Below are positions 32,935 to 43,829 of a stretch of 64,000 nt of DNA, one piece after another. Source of the DNA: Cerioporus squamosus (Eukaryota > Basidiomycota > Agaricomycetes > Polyporales > Polyporaceae); assembly GCA_022592435.1 (NCBI GenBank), contig JABYQS010000002.1:310001-374000 (forward strand), read 5' to 3'. The notes under the pieces are model-generated. The model searched no databases. It worked only from the letters and a program-made list of their open reading frames with translations, and was not told the origin of the DNA. A program made the position numbers and the translations under genes. The stretch's first letter is position 1; the number at the start of each line of letters is the position of its first letter.

Positions 32935-35900
32935 ATGCCCCCCATGTCTTCCGCTCCCCTCACTTACCAAGACTACTATCTTCCCCAGACAGCTCACCAT
33001 CCCCAACCCCATCCCCACCACCACCACTACCAGCCCCAGCCCGCCCACTCGTCCCAGTCGATCACCCTCCACCACCCTCACGAGCACCCTTTCGTCCGCC
33101 AGATGCAGCAGCCACCGCCATCCCCGCCGATCCCCCTGGACCCCGCCCTCGCCCTCTATCCTCCGCAGTACTACAACTACCAGCAACCCCACCAGCACAT
33201 GCCGCCACCCCACCTCACCCTCTCCGCCAGTCTCTCCTCCCCCTCCTCCCATGGCTCCGAAACTGTCGGCACCCCTCCCAACGACACCATCTCATTCAGT
33301 TCAAACGCCAATGGGAAGCGGCCGGCTTCCTCAAACAGCATGACTAACGATGGCCGAACCAAGCGGGCGCGTCAGGACGATGACGGGGAAGCCGAGAGTC
33401 CCAGTGCCGAGAAAGGAGACGAGCAGAAGGCAAAGCCGACGCGCGGCTCACGGTATGTCCACCTCCATTCGCGTCCCCGCAGCTGTGTAACCTCCATGCA
33501 AGGGCGTGCACGGTATGTCGACGCCTCAAGATGAAGTGTGTCGGCGCCGAGAACGGCCCTCCCTGCAAGAGATGCTCGACCGGCAACCACGAATGCATCT
33601 TCGAGGAGTCTAACCGCGGAAAGCGGTCCACCAAGTAAGTTCCGCCTGCACCGTGCCCGCAGGCTATGGACATAACGCTCATTCGTAGCCCCAGGAAGCA
33701 TGAGATCTTGACTCGCTCTCTGCGCAAGATGGAGCGGACCCTGGACACGGTACTCCGCTCCCTCGGTAACCCTACTCTTGCCGCCGGGATCCTCTCCCGA
33801 TCACCCTCGCCTTCATTGCAAGCGCAGAACACGCACGCTCTGATCAATTCTCCGTCGCCGCCCCCTACACCCGATCGGCGACACCACCGCCCGCAGCATG
33901 CGCCGACATCGCCCAAGTTGCACTCCCTTCCTGAGGATGCGCTTAACCCTCTAGGCCTACTAGCTGAGGCTAGCCTGGCCAACCGCCGATTGCAGGCTAA
34001 CACCAAAGCGAGCTCAGCAAATGGGCTGTCTGACGACAAGACTGGGATGGTCGGCGTCGCCAGCGACGTCTACTTCAAACCAGGCATGTTCTTCATCCAT
34101 GCTCTATTTATGTTACGGAGCTCCGGTCTCACATTTTCTCCAGGCCCTATGACGATTCTACCGCTGCGGCGACTTTACATCGAGCGGCAAGTGCAGCCTG
34201 AGATGCTGAGCTTTGTAAGCACCGAGGAGGTCGTCGCTTTATTCAAAATGTGAGTTCGCTTTCCTGGTGGGGTATCCTTGGAGATCCTGGAACGATCAGT
34301 CTACATGTTACTGACTCAATTGACACGGGCGTAGTTACTTCGATCACCTGAATGTGAGTTTCAGGCATTTGCGATAGACACCGAACAGCTCCCTGACTCA
34401 TCCGCCGACGCAGGTACAAGCTCCTTTCCTTGACCCTGACTTCCACACGCCCTCATTGGTCTGCTCGCGCTCGCCTTTCCTGCTGACCTCCAGTGCGCGC
34501 TTCGCTTTCTATCGATTCACGGCCCCTGTGCTGACTCACTGTGTTTTCAATAGTCTGCGCCGCGGCGTCGCGGTTCTACGAGGCCCGCACCGACCTCCAT
34601 GCAAAGTTGTCGGAGTTGGCACGCAAGCTCGTATTCCAGGTTCCCGCTCGGGGATACAAGTCCGTTGAGATCGTACAAGCATACATCATCAACGTACTGT
34701 GGGGATGCGGACCCGTGCAGAGGTACGAACAGGACCAAACATGGATGCTCCTCGGGATGGCTATCAGGTACGTTCTTTACCCCGCACTTCGGTCTTTGTC
34801 TTGGCCTATCTCGGTGCCCAATTGGGCCCGGTGACGATCCGCGTCTCTTCTCTCCTGCGTCGTTCCCGTAACATGGGAGAGGACGCGCACGCAGTACTCG
34901 ATTTGTCCCAGTCTCCCCACACGTGCAACTCTGACATCATCGTGTTCAGGATGGCCACCGACTTGAACCTCCACCGTCGCTCGACGGTTCAGAACGTCGA
35001 CTCCCCGGAGGGCCGGGCGCGGAACCGCGAGGTGCGGAACAGGGAGCGCACGTGGATTATGTGCTTCTGTCTGGACCGGTCGTTCAGCGCGCAGATGGGC
35101 AAGCCGTACTCAATCAAAGAAGAGTACGTCCACCGTTCGGGTTTTGTAGACCTCTATGCCGGTACTGACTGTGCCCGCGCCCTCTTCTTTCCTTCGCTGA
35201 TCGGTCTTGCCGGCGATGCCGATCTGTGTTCTGTCAATTTCTGGCACGACTATGACCGCGACTGCGATGGTGCAGCTTCATGATTCGCAACGCATCGCAA
35301 TGGGCACGGTCCCCCGGAGCTCTGCCTTCGGACAGCGCTCTCGCGGCATATGCGGTATGTGGCCATTCTTGCGCATCAAATGGACCCACAAGCGTAGACG
35401 CTGACCACACCACCGGCTGCCGGGCGATAATCTTGCAGGACCTACAACGCATCCTGACGCGCAGCCTCGATCTGCTGTATTCAGGCACGGCGAACTCGTC
35501 GGGGCTGCAAGTCGACTGCGACTTCTTGCTTGTGATCAAGACGATGGAGACGCAGCTGCTGGCCTGGCACCACGAGTGGCTCAACTTGCGGCATGTCTCT
35601 GGTGAGTCCTCCCGCGAGCCTTCTCCCCGCGTGAAGCGTGTCTGACGTGTGTCCTGCGTTCTCGTACCTATGTGGTGTCACAAATCCCCCTTTGCATCCA
35701 CGAATCGTCTCGTCACACGGGGGCTTCCATTGAAGCAGGCGAGAATGAGGACGTGCAGAAGTACCGGATGCTGATCGCGAACTTCTACTTCCATTACGCC
35801 ATGCTCACCATCAACGCGTTCGGGCTGCAGAACGCACTCGAGCGCTCGGCGGTCGACATTGGCCACTTCTTTGCGCGCTGCCACTCGTCCGCGGTGAGCT

Positions 35901-36838
35901 GCGCGTCGATCTACAAGGAGGAGATGGGCCCGGCGGGGTACCTCCGGTACGCGCCCGACTCGCACTTCGTCATGGGCTCGTATGCGGTGTTGAGTCTGCT
36001 GAAGGTGCGTGTTTGTTTCGTGCTGTGTTGATGTGGTGCGCCGCCGGTGCTGACGAGGTTCGCCTTCGGGATCCACAGCTCATCCGCCCCGAGTTCCAAG
36101 CATTCTTGGACCATGAGGAGAAGACGATCGCGATCGTGAGGGACGTTGCGAACATGTTCGACCAGGTCGCTGTCGGGCCCCTCCACACCCCCGCGCTGTA
36201 CAGCTGCTTCCTCCGCGCACTCATCAGCGCGCGCGTGGACGGCTCTGCGAACCAGGATGGCCAGCAGCAGCAGGCTGATGGGGAGGTCGTTACTTCGCAC
36301 GACGGCGCTACTGCATCCAGCAGTAGCAGCAGCGTTCATGCGCACTCCCATCTCAACGGGCATGCTCACGGGCATGGACACGGCCCGTTGTCGACGCAGG
36401 CCCTGGACAGCTTCGCGTACACGGGTGAGATGGGGCCGGTCGCGGACATCTCGACGTTCCCGCCGACGATGGCGCCGAACAGCGTGGACCACATGAACGT
36501 GCTCTCGATGGACAGCATCCTGAGCTCCGAGTTTTGGGACAGCGTCCTCCTGCCAGGTGGGTGATCGTGAATGTTACTCTCAACAAGTGTCGTGTGGGTT
36601 TCGCTGACGTCGGCGCGTAGGTTCGTCGAATTCGATGGAGAGCCTCAGCGGGGGCTTCGTGTATGGCGCGGGAGGAAGCGGATTCATCACGCCGCGCCTG
36701 TGGATGTCGCCGCTCCCGTCGGGCTCGAGCTCGCCCGTGCGTCCGGGGCATGGGCAGCACCAGGAGCCTCCGGCGCCGAGCGAGCTGGGCCTCGAGCTGC
36801 CGCTCGACTCGCAGCATGTGTCGTCGGTGGCGGCGTAG
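32935..36838 (+). CDS. Zn2Cys6 transcription factor with fungal_trans domain
   Basis: Thirteen exons: 32935-33452, 33503-33634, 33689-34083, 34144-34249, 34335-34353, 34414-34492, 34554-34767, 34950-35123, 35276-35354, 35439-35601, 35739-36004, 36079-36556 and 36621-36838 (946 residues). The N-terminus is rich in His, Pro and Gln. Residues 175-204 hold a binuclear zinc cluster of pattern C-x2-C-x6-C-x8-C-x2-C-x6-C (CTVCRRLKMKC...CKRC...C), followed by a basic linker and a short coiled coil (TRSLRKMERTLDTVLRSL). The middle region (YFKPGPMTILPLRRLYIERQ, QTWMLLGMAIRMATDLNLHR) is the xylanolytic-activator-type regulatory domain, PF04082. The target genes are unknown. Intron 34084-34143 begins with GC, and is 60 bp and stop-free in frame, so retention would insert 20 residues. 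The 19-nt exon 5 is confirmed by phase. Confidence 0.88.
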
Positions 36839-38139
36839 AGTCGATTCTGATTCTAGCGCTCCGTCTCCTCGTGTGTGGATGGATGGGGATTGTTCGTTCG
36901 GTGCTTCGTCTGCTTCGTGCTCTGTAGACTATTGTAAATCCCTACTTGTTGTTTGGTGGTCCCTTGTCGCACTGCATGCATGGTCATTGCTCTTTTTTTC
37001 GTTCGCATCTGTTCTCTCGATCTTATACGTTACATCTTCCTTCACCTCGCATATGCATGCTTGATACAGGTTCCTCGTTGCCGTTGCTCGTGTGTTCTGT
37101 TCAGTGTTTGCGCTGCATGCCGTTGACTCTTGAGTCTCGAGTCGGGCCTATCGTATATGATATCCGACGTGCGCGTGCCGATCTCGCCCTGTCGTATCTG
37201 TAGTGTGTACTAGTGTAGCTAGCATGTTTTCGGATCTCGAGTCCCGACATAAGTACGCCCTGTCTGTGCTTCGGATGCGGTTCTTGCGACGACCATGTGT
37301 GCCTCGATGTGTCTACTTCTTTCGACTATCATATGTGAGATTACAGAGCTTTTGACTCGCTCATATGTACTCCAGGTCGCCTGTACAATGCTGGCCGGGA
37401 AGCCTCGGTTCTTCGCCATTCCCGTTACGCAGCTAATGGCTCGAAGTAAGTAGTACCTCCAACGGTTCTAGTATGCAAAGATGCCCGAGTCCACCGGCTA
37501 GGTGCATCACAATGCGCTTGCCTCCCTCCGCCTCCTTCGAGACCAATCATGTGGAGGTGTGTCGGCTCTGTTGTGCGCACTGCGTGCAGCATGGGCCTCG
37601 ATCTGCGTAGTTCCCGGATCTGGTTGTGTAGCACCTGGCAACAACTTGGACCTGGCAACATCGTCGCGCCGGCGCCCAGTGCCATAAGATCGCTAGCGCC
37701 GTCGTTGTTCCCAATGACGCCACATCGGACTTCTCATGTTTGTTTCGATATACACGTTGCTCGCGACTGACTTGCAGCAGTTCGAGGAGGAGTGCTGATG
37801 TGTGACTACATCGTCTGTGATCAAAAGGATCGCCCGAAGCCTCCGATCAAAATTTGAATGGGCGACGGTCAATATTCGCCGGTCTCCATTCACAGAGGAG
37901 GAGGAGTCGTGTCGGTCCCGCGGCGTAAGCAGAGCGCCGCGCAAAATTACGGTTCCGCCTAGTCAGAGTCTGATGTTCCTCGAGGACCTTGATCGACTAG
38001 TCCCTCCGTTGTTCCTTAAAACCTGTGAGGGTAGAGAGGGAGGCCTGAGTCCTTCTTTCCCCGGATCTGCACCTCCCCTTGCCCAGTCTTAGCCCAGTCA
38101 CTCCTTACGAAAGACACTCCCTTACACCTGCTTCGCAAA
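36839..38139. other. intergenic, no gene seen
   Basis: The first few hundred bases are T-rich 3' flank of the transcription factor gene; the last part is the promoter of the secreted-protein gene. No open frame of interest, RNA gene or repeat was found. Confidence 0.45.
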
Positions 38140-38856
38140 ATGAGGACTTCCGCTGTAATTGCTGCGCTTGCTGCTGGTGAGTTACGCTCGTTGTGCCTGC
38201 GTTGTAGTGTAGGACGCTGACACAGACCTGCTTCCAGTTGCCGCTGCAGAGACTACTCTGTACATCCCTGGCTTCGACCCACAGCAGATCACTGCAGATG
38301 TCGAGGGGGTGGACGCTTCGGGCCATACGACCTACCGCTTCGGACCAGGCGTGACGAGCGGAACGTACGAGGATTCACCTGGCATCGTCGGTTCCGGTGA
38401 GCATGCTTCTTCCCATAGGTCGTAGAGAGTTCGGCGTTGGCTCACAGGATACGCTTCCAAGCTACTCTCGTTGCGGGAGCCACCGACGCACATTTGGTGT
38501 GGAATAACCCGGAGCTCGGCATATCCATGTCGGAGGACTGCGGTATCTCCGGCAGCATTGCGGTCTGCACAGTCGCCGTGTCGGCGGAAGATTCACTCCA
38601 GACAGGCGTCGTGACCGAGACTGCGTCTGGCTTCGTGGTCCAGGGAAACGCCGCGGCCGCGACGAGTGCTCCTGCAGGGACAGGCGCGACCCCGACTGCA
38701 GGCTCCGCTCTCACTTCGGGCCCTTCCGCGACGAGCTCAGGCGCGTCAGGCGCGTCTCCTACGGAGACCGGGAAGGATAATGGTGCGGTAGCGATGGGCT
38801 CCTCGATGGTTCTTTCGTTGGGTGTTGCTGGCTTGGTATCTGTTTTCTTCCTTTGA
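38140..38856 (+). CDS. small secreted Ser/Thr-rich protein, probable GPI anchor
   Basis: Three exons: 38140-38176, 38238-38396 and 38462-38856 (196 residues). It begins with a signal peptide (MRTSAVIAALAAVAAA), followed by a domain of about 110 residues starting ETTLYIPGFDPQQITADVEGVD, with two cysteines (EDCGISGSIAVC) that could pair. A low-complexity Ala/Ser/Thr/Gly linker follows, suited to O-glycosylation. The C-terminus is a small-residue site (NGAVAMGSS) and a hydrophobic tail (MVLSLGVAGLVSVFFL), the pattern of a GPI attachment signal. Similar proteins of unknown function are common in wood-decay and plant-associated basidiomycetes. A cell-surface location is inferred. Confidence 0.82.
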
Positions 38857-39308
38857 GGGTTGGTTGGGGTGATCATTAGGTTATCGTGCTGCTTGTTTGT
38901 CTCCGGGGAATCCATGCTGTCTTTCGCGTATAGTCCGATCAATGTACTGCGAAAGACACTAGAAAGACGACCTCCCAGGCCTGAAAGGCCTTTAACGAGT
39001 ACTAGTGAACCTGCTGTCTTGCTGAGAGGATCAAGGCAGTCACGGTGTGACAGAACGCGTTTGGTCTGTGGGTGCGCGCCTGACACGCGCCTGCTTGTGG
39101 CATCATACTCTGACAAGTGACTGCTTCCACACACCTCTCTCCGCTCCCACCACCATCTCTCGCAGCTCTGGCACGTATATAACTACCTTGACGCTCTATC
39201 TCATACCTGCGCATCTCAGTAACCCTCGGACACGTCGCCGAAGCCTACAACTACCCGGTATCCCCTCCGTTGCTCCGAGGCCCTCGGAAAGGACCAGCCA
39301 CCGTCTAC
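38857..39308. other. intergenic, promoter of the PWWP-like gene
   Basis: 452 bp in tandem orientation. A TATATAA sequence lies at 39176-39182. Nothing else was recognised. Confidence 0.4.
39176..39182 (+). promoter_or_regulatory. TATA-like element
   Basis: TATATAA lies 127 bp before the ATG at 39309, a plausible distance for a fungal TATA box plus leader. It is based on sequence only. Confidence 0.35.
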
Positions 39309-42300
39309 ATGTCACAAGCAGGCCGCGGAGGTGGCGCGTCGTCGAGCAGTACGATGCCGCGACGTGCTGCTGCAGCAAGAGCATCCAGATTGGCCGCGGA
39401 GCAGCTGGAGAGTTCTCCCGCTCCCCAGTCGGACACGGAACGCGACGGAGCTGTAATGTTCGGTGAGCCCTCGACTCCAAAGAGTACACTTAAGGTCACG
39501 TATGGTTCCAAGCGCAAGTACAAGGACACCTCACCGAGGTCTGGTGTGGCGAGCGACGCTGGGGGCTCTCTGTCTCGCGCCCAGTCTCTGACGGAGTCTT
39601 CTCCGAACAAACTTCCCACCAATGCCGGAACCTCTTCGGGGCGTGGCGGACGAGGGCGAAGTGGAAGGAGCTCACGAGCGAGGTCTACGTCGCCTACTTC
39701 CTCCATTGAGAACAAGTCCCTGGCTCTCTCGGACCCCGAGATCATAGTGCTCGACGATGATTCCGACTCAGTCAAACCCCTACCTCGCCGCAACACCGTT
39801 GAGGTTACGGACAACCGCAGCATCAATCCCACAGCGCCAAAGGCTCAGAACGCGAGTGGCAAAGGCCCGAGGAAACGTGCTTTGTCGCTCTCGTCGGCCG
39901 GGTCGGACAGTGGCGGTGACCTCACGCCGCTTTCTTCTCCGGAGGTGGTGAAGAAGAAGAAAGTCTTCCCTCCGACAACCAATATTGCGCCCAGGCTGGC
40001 CCGTCAATTCCTGCGGGCTCAGACTCAAGCGCAGCTTCCCGCCGCCTCCGAGTTTAAGCATGCCCCGGTCTCCCAGTCCAAGTCGCTCGATAATCTCTTT
40101 GCCCCGCTTGACTCTACGGACGACGAGAGCTTTGACGAGACTGAGACGGGAAGTCTTGTCTGGGTCAGCATTGACCTACAAGGCAGGTTGACGGACTGCG
40201 ACGAGAACGGCGAAGAAGACACGCTATGGTGGCCGGCGAAGGTTGTGATGGACCATCATGTATTCATGTTCGTGTCGGGGCTCACACGAATATTATGGTG
40301 TTTCTAGGTCGAAGTGCCGAGACCGTTGCTGCGCGTTCTGCTTCTTGGTGAGCCACCGGGCTCGGGCTCGGAGGGGCCGCGGAAACTGAGCATCAGTGCT
40401 CCGTCGGCATACAATATGCGGTCTATGATGCTGGATGGTCGCGTCCGCTTCAACGAGGAGAATTATAGGCCATCTCGCCGCGGCTCTATCCGTTCCTCCC
40501 CACGGAAGAAGCGCAAACTGGACATCGAGACAGCCTGGCAGGAGGCCCGGGACCTCATGGTGAAGATGGACGAGGAAAGCGATGACGACCTCAATAATAC
40601 GTCGACACGTTACGGAACCAGACCATCTGCCTCGCACAAGAACGGCGAGACGACTCAAGGGAAGGGGAAGGGGAAGGGGAAGGCCAAGGCTGTTGAGTCT
40701 GACCTTGAGGACGATCTTGACTTGAACCTGGGTCTATCCCAACCACAACGACAATGGCGCGCTCCATCAGCAGACCTACTGCTCGAGATCCCTGGAGAGT
40801 TGGTGCTGGCGAAGGAGGGTAAGACCCGGACCCAGTACTGGCCTGCGAAACTGCTCGAGTACATCAAGCCGCTCAAGCCGTCGCAGCGTCCGAAGTACAA
40901 GGTGATCTTCTTCGACGGGACCGTGTCGCAGATAGAGGCGGATTGGTTCTGGACGACGTCGGACGACGAGTTCGCAACTTGCAAGGTATAGCTTCGCCTC
41001 ACCGAGATGTCTGAATCGTTATTGACTGAGATTATGCCCATAGCTTGGAGAATCTACCGGAAACTACGGACTGGATCACGACAATGACGTGCTTGACGAG
41101 TTAGAGGGCGCGGAAGACTTCAACCAACCATTCGCACCTGAAGACGAGGCCACCCTCCGCGCGCCCAGCCCTCTTCCTGATCTTCCCGCCCCAAGCCCGG
41201 AGACATTTGAGTACGAGTTGGAAATCGCGGAGGAGTTCGAGTACATCAAGCCGATACTGGCGGCAGTCCTCAACAACGAGTATGGTCCGGCGAAAGCTCG
41301 CCACGAAGGGTTTATGCGTGGCGGTGGCGCAAGGCGTAAAGTCCTCGATGCCATACCGCTACGAGGGAGCCTCAATGCGAAGGAGAAGGAGGAAGTCGCG
41401 TACTACGTGCGGTCGTGGGCAAGACGGCGGGACAGGAGGCGCGAGATGGGGCTGAGCGTCGACTATCCGCGTGACAAGCTCTACCTGCCTAGGGACGCTC
41501 GGCAAGCCAAGCCCTTGTCTCGCGGACACGTACGTCAGCTCCATAGTCGTATGCCGACGTCGATAGCTCATCCGTGACCTTTTCTGCAGGACAGCGACGC
41601 GGATAGCGTGCTTACTCCGGCGTCGGACATCTCTGCTGTGGAAACCGAGGTACTGGCCGTTCACCGACACTCTGCCTGACCTTGTCACTCATGTTATTTC
41701 TCACAGCTCCTCGCGCTATCTGAAGCAGAAGCCCCGCCCTCATCATTTGTGGCGACCGATATCGGAACGGATGTACGTGTCTGTGACATGTTATATGCGT
41801 TTCCTTCTAACCGACGTCGGAAAATTGTCCAGGACGAGAGGGACCAACCTGCCCGGGAGGATCATCAGGAGCATGAGGTTAGCGTGTGCAGCAGTCGGTT
41901 CGGGACATGAAATGAAGCTAACAGATGATCTGCAGCCTGCCGTGCCTGAAGATGCAATGAATGTCGGGCATAGAGTTGCATCATCGATACCATCCGAAGT
42001 ATGTGCTATCACGAACGTTCCTTCGGCCCTTCGTACTCATTCTGAGCGCATGTGCAGGGTGTACCTGTGCGCTCCGAGGAGACGTCAGAAGTAGCTCCGG
42101 GTGCTAACGTAGTCGCGGCTGATGGACTCACGCCGGCAGCTCCGCGCATGTCTTTCCACGACCTCGACGCGCTCGAGAAACTAACGGTCAGATTGGCTCC
42201 AGATTTTTCTCCGGAGGTCCTGCCGCTGATCTTCGCTGCCCTCTATACAGTACTGCAACAATGTCCTTCTGCAGGAGGCAATTCTGCAGATACTCCTGTG

Positions 42301-42797
42301 GCGCACGGGGCAACGCAAGGACATGGGTCTTCTTTCACCTGAAGAGGAACAACGCCTCCACGACATCGCCATGGAAGAGGGCGAGAAGACGAACTGGGTG
42401 CACGACATCATCCGCATGCGCCAGGCGATGGAGAAGACAATGCTCCCGTCTTCGAAATCGAAGGGCAAGGCGACCGTTGCCGCCCATGGTTCCCGTACCC
42501 GCACCAGGAGAGGGGCGCATGAGCCACTGTATGTTCGCAACGATTGTGGGTGTAAGCATAATTTTTGTTTCCCCGCCGTACAGCGGAAGGCATGCTCAGC
42601 AGTTGACCTATTTCGAACCCAGACGAAGCTCGAGGTGCGAGAGAAGAGCAGCGCTTACGGAACAAAATAGACAGGTGCGCAAAGCCGGCACCTGTCACTG
42701 TTGCCGAGCCACGTCTGCTCAACATGCCTATAGGATGGAACTGGTACTCATGCTCAGGACCCAGGGACGTGTTCTGCCCTCACTATCCGCTATCTGA
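39309..42797 (+). CDS. putative chromatin protein: two PWWP/Tudor-like modules plus CHCCR cysteine motif
   Basis: Ten exons: 39309-40241, 40308-40985, 41044-41529, 41590-41649, 41707-41772, 41833-41877, 41936-41998, 42058-42186, 42275-42528 and 42584-42797 (975 residues). After a disordered, phospho-site-rich N-terminus with KRK/KKKK runs come two related modules: LVWVSID...TLWWPAKV and LVLAKEGKTRTQYWPAKLLEY, the second ending KYKVIFFDGTVSQIEADWFW. Paired W/Y-W-P-A-K motifs resemble PWWP or Tudor folds. Exons 3-8 are acidic. The last exon has EQNRQVRKAGTCHCCRATS, similar to the start of the zf-4CXXC_R1 (CHxCR) zinc finger, but the expected later cysteines lie in the next frame. Exons 1-7 are firm. 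The 42187-42274 intron and the last exon are tentative. A role in chromatin or transcription is inferred. Confidence 0.65.
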
Positions 42798-43829
42798 TTA
42801 TGCTGTCGATATCAAGGCAAATGCGAACCGGTGCTCATGTTAGCTCCGTGCCAATGCTTCCGGGGCTGGAGGGTTCGAGGGAAGCCGCGAAGCCTGGTTA
42901 ATGGAAGTCGACTAAGTCTGTCTGTCTGTCTCCTACGGCCCTCGATCACTATCTGTTACGACATGGTGCGTGCGGCCGTGGCCGATGCTTGAACTCAATG
43001 TTGCCCCAACGACGGGGAGCGGGCCGCTATCAAGTGCATGGGGGCATACGGCCTTCAGGGCGTTCGCGCGCAATGTGCCTATTCTGAGCTGCGCAGTGCG
43101 AGCGTCGAGTGCACATCGGTCAAAAGCGCGTGCTGGTGGAACATAACCAACGTCTTCTTCTGGGATTCCGGAAAAGCCCCCTTTGCATCCGGGAGCGACC
43201 TTGCGTATTCTCCAGTCCTGGCGTGGGCTCAGCGTCCTTCCGGACCGCGTCTTCGTGTTGCGATCTGCAGCCGTGCCCCAGACCTGCACGACGGCTGCGA
43301 TGCGCGACGGCGTGTATTCTCACGTCCTCCACGCCCTCCCCAGGATTCGGCTTCGTGAGCATATGCTCCAGGACGCCACTGCGAAGATGCTGACGTCTAC
43401 TGACAGCGTCAGTGTGAGGGCGTGTGGTTCGTCTCCCGAAGAGGAGGTCAAGGAGGTCATGAATCATGTCATGGACTCTGGGCAAATTGATGATTCGGGG
43501 GAGCGCGGTCTCCCGTGGACGGGTGCTTTGGTCGTTGCCAGGTTACCCATAGTGCCGGTGTTGTGAATGTGGGTGCCGTTGAGCTCGCACATGGTGCAAA
43601 TTACCAACCAGGACCGACCCTAGCCCATGGTAGGCTCTCTACTCGCATCCTGAAGAGTCGTTCCCGGGATTCTCGGGCATCTGGAATCAGATGCATGCTG
43701 ATGTTGCGGTCGGAGTATAAGACTGAATATGCAGAGAGCATCCCATTAGAAACACAAGTCGTACATTACATCATGGTAGGGTCCGTGGCAATAATATAGG
43801 GCACGAGGGTACGCAGTAGCGCACAGGTA
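42798..43829. other. intergenic with one candidate open frame
   Basis: These 1.0 kb separate the putative chromatin gene from the 3' end of YND1. They contain a 127-codon plus-strand frame described separately, and possible out-of-frame remains of the cysteine domain just after 42740 (YSCSGPRDVFCPHY). A run of tctg repeats occurs near 42918-42931. Confidence 0.4.
43183..43566 (+). CDS. hypothetical short open frame, unknown
   Basis: A 127-codon frame from ATG 43183 to TGA. Its composition is protein-like in places (VFVLRSAAVPQTCTTAAMRDG, SPEEEVKEVMNHVMDSGQID), and it could be an exon of a longer gene or a relic. An opposing minus-strand frame of 121 codons covers much of it. I recognise no domain. 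It could equally be chance in GC-rich DNA. Confidence 0.25.
   Translation: MHPGATLRILQSWRGLSVLPDRVFVLRSAAVPQTCTTAAMRDGVYSHVLHALPRIRLREHMLQDATAKMLTSTDSVSVRACGSSPEEEVKEVMNHVMDSGQIDDSGERGLPWTGALVVARLPIVPVL

Noticed and set aside
36300..36400. CAG/AGC-rich and CATGCTCACGGGCATGG repeats as a microsatellite element
   Set aside because: They encode Ser, Gln and His-Gly runs of the transcription factor; no evidence of an independent repeat.
40631..40690. GGGAAG tandem repeat as a regulatory or mobile repeat
   Set aside because: It encodes the GKGKGKGKAKA basic run inside the putative chromatin protein, so it is coding low complexity.
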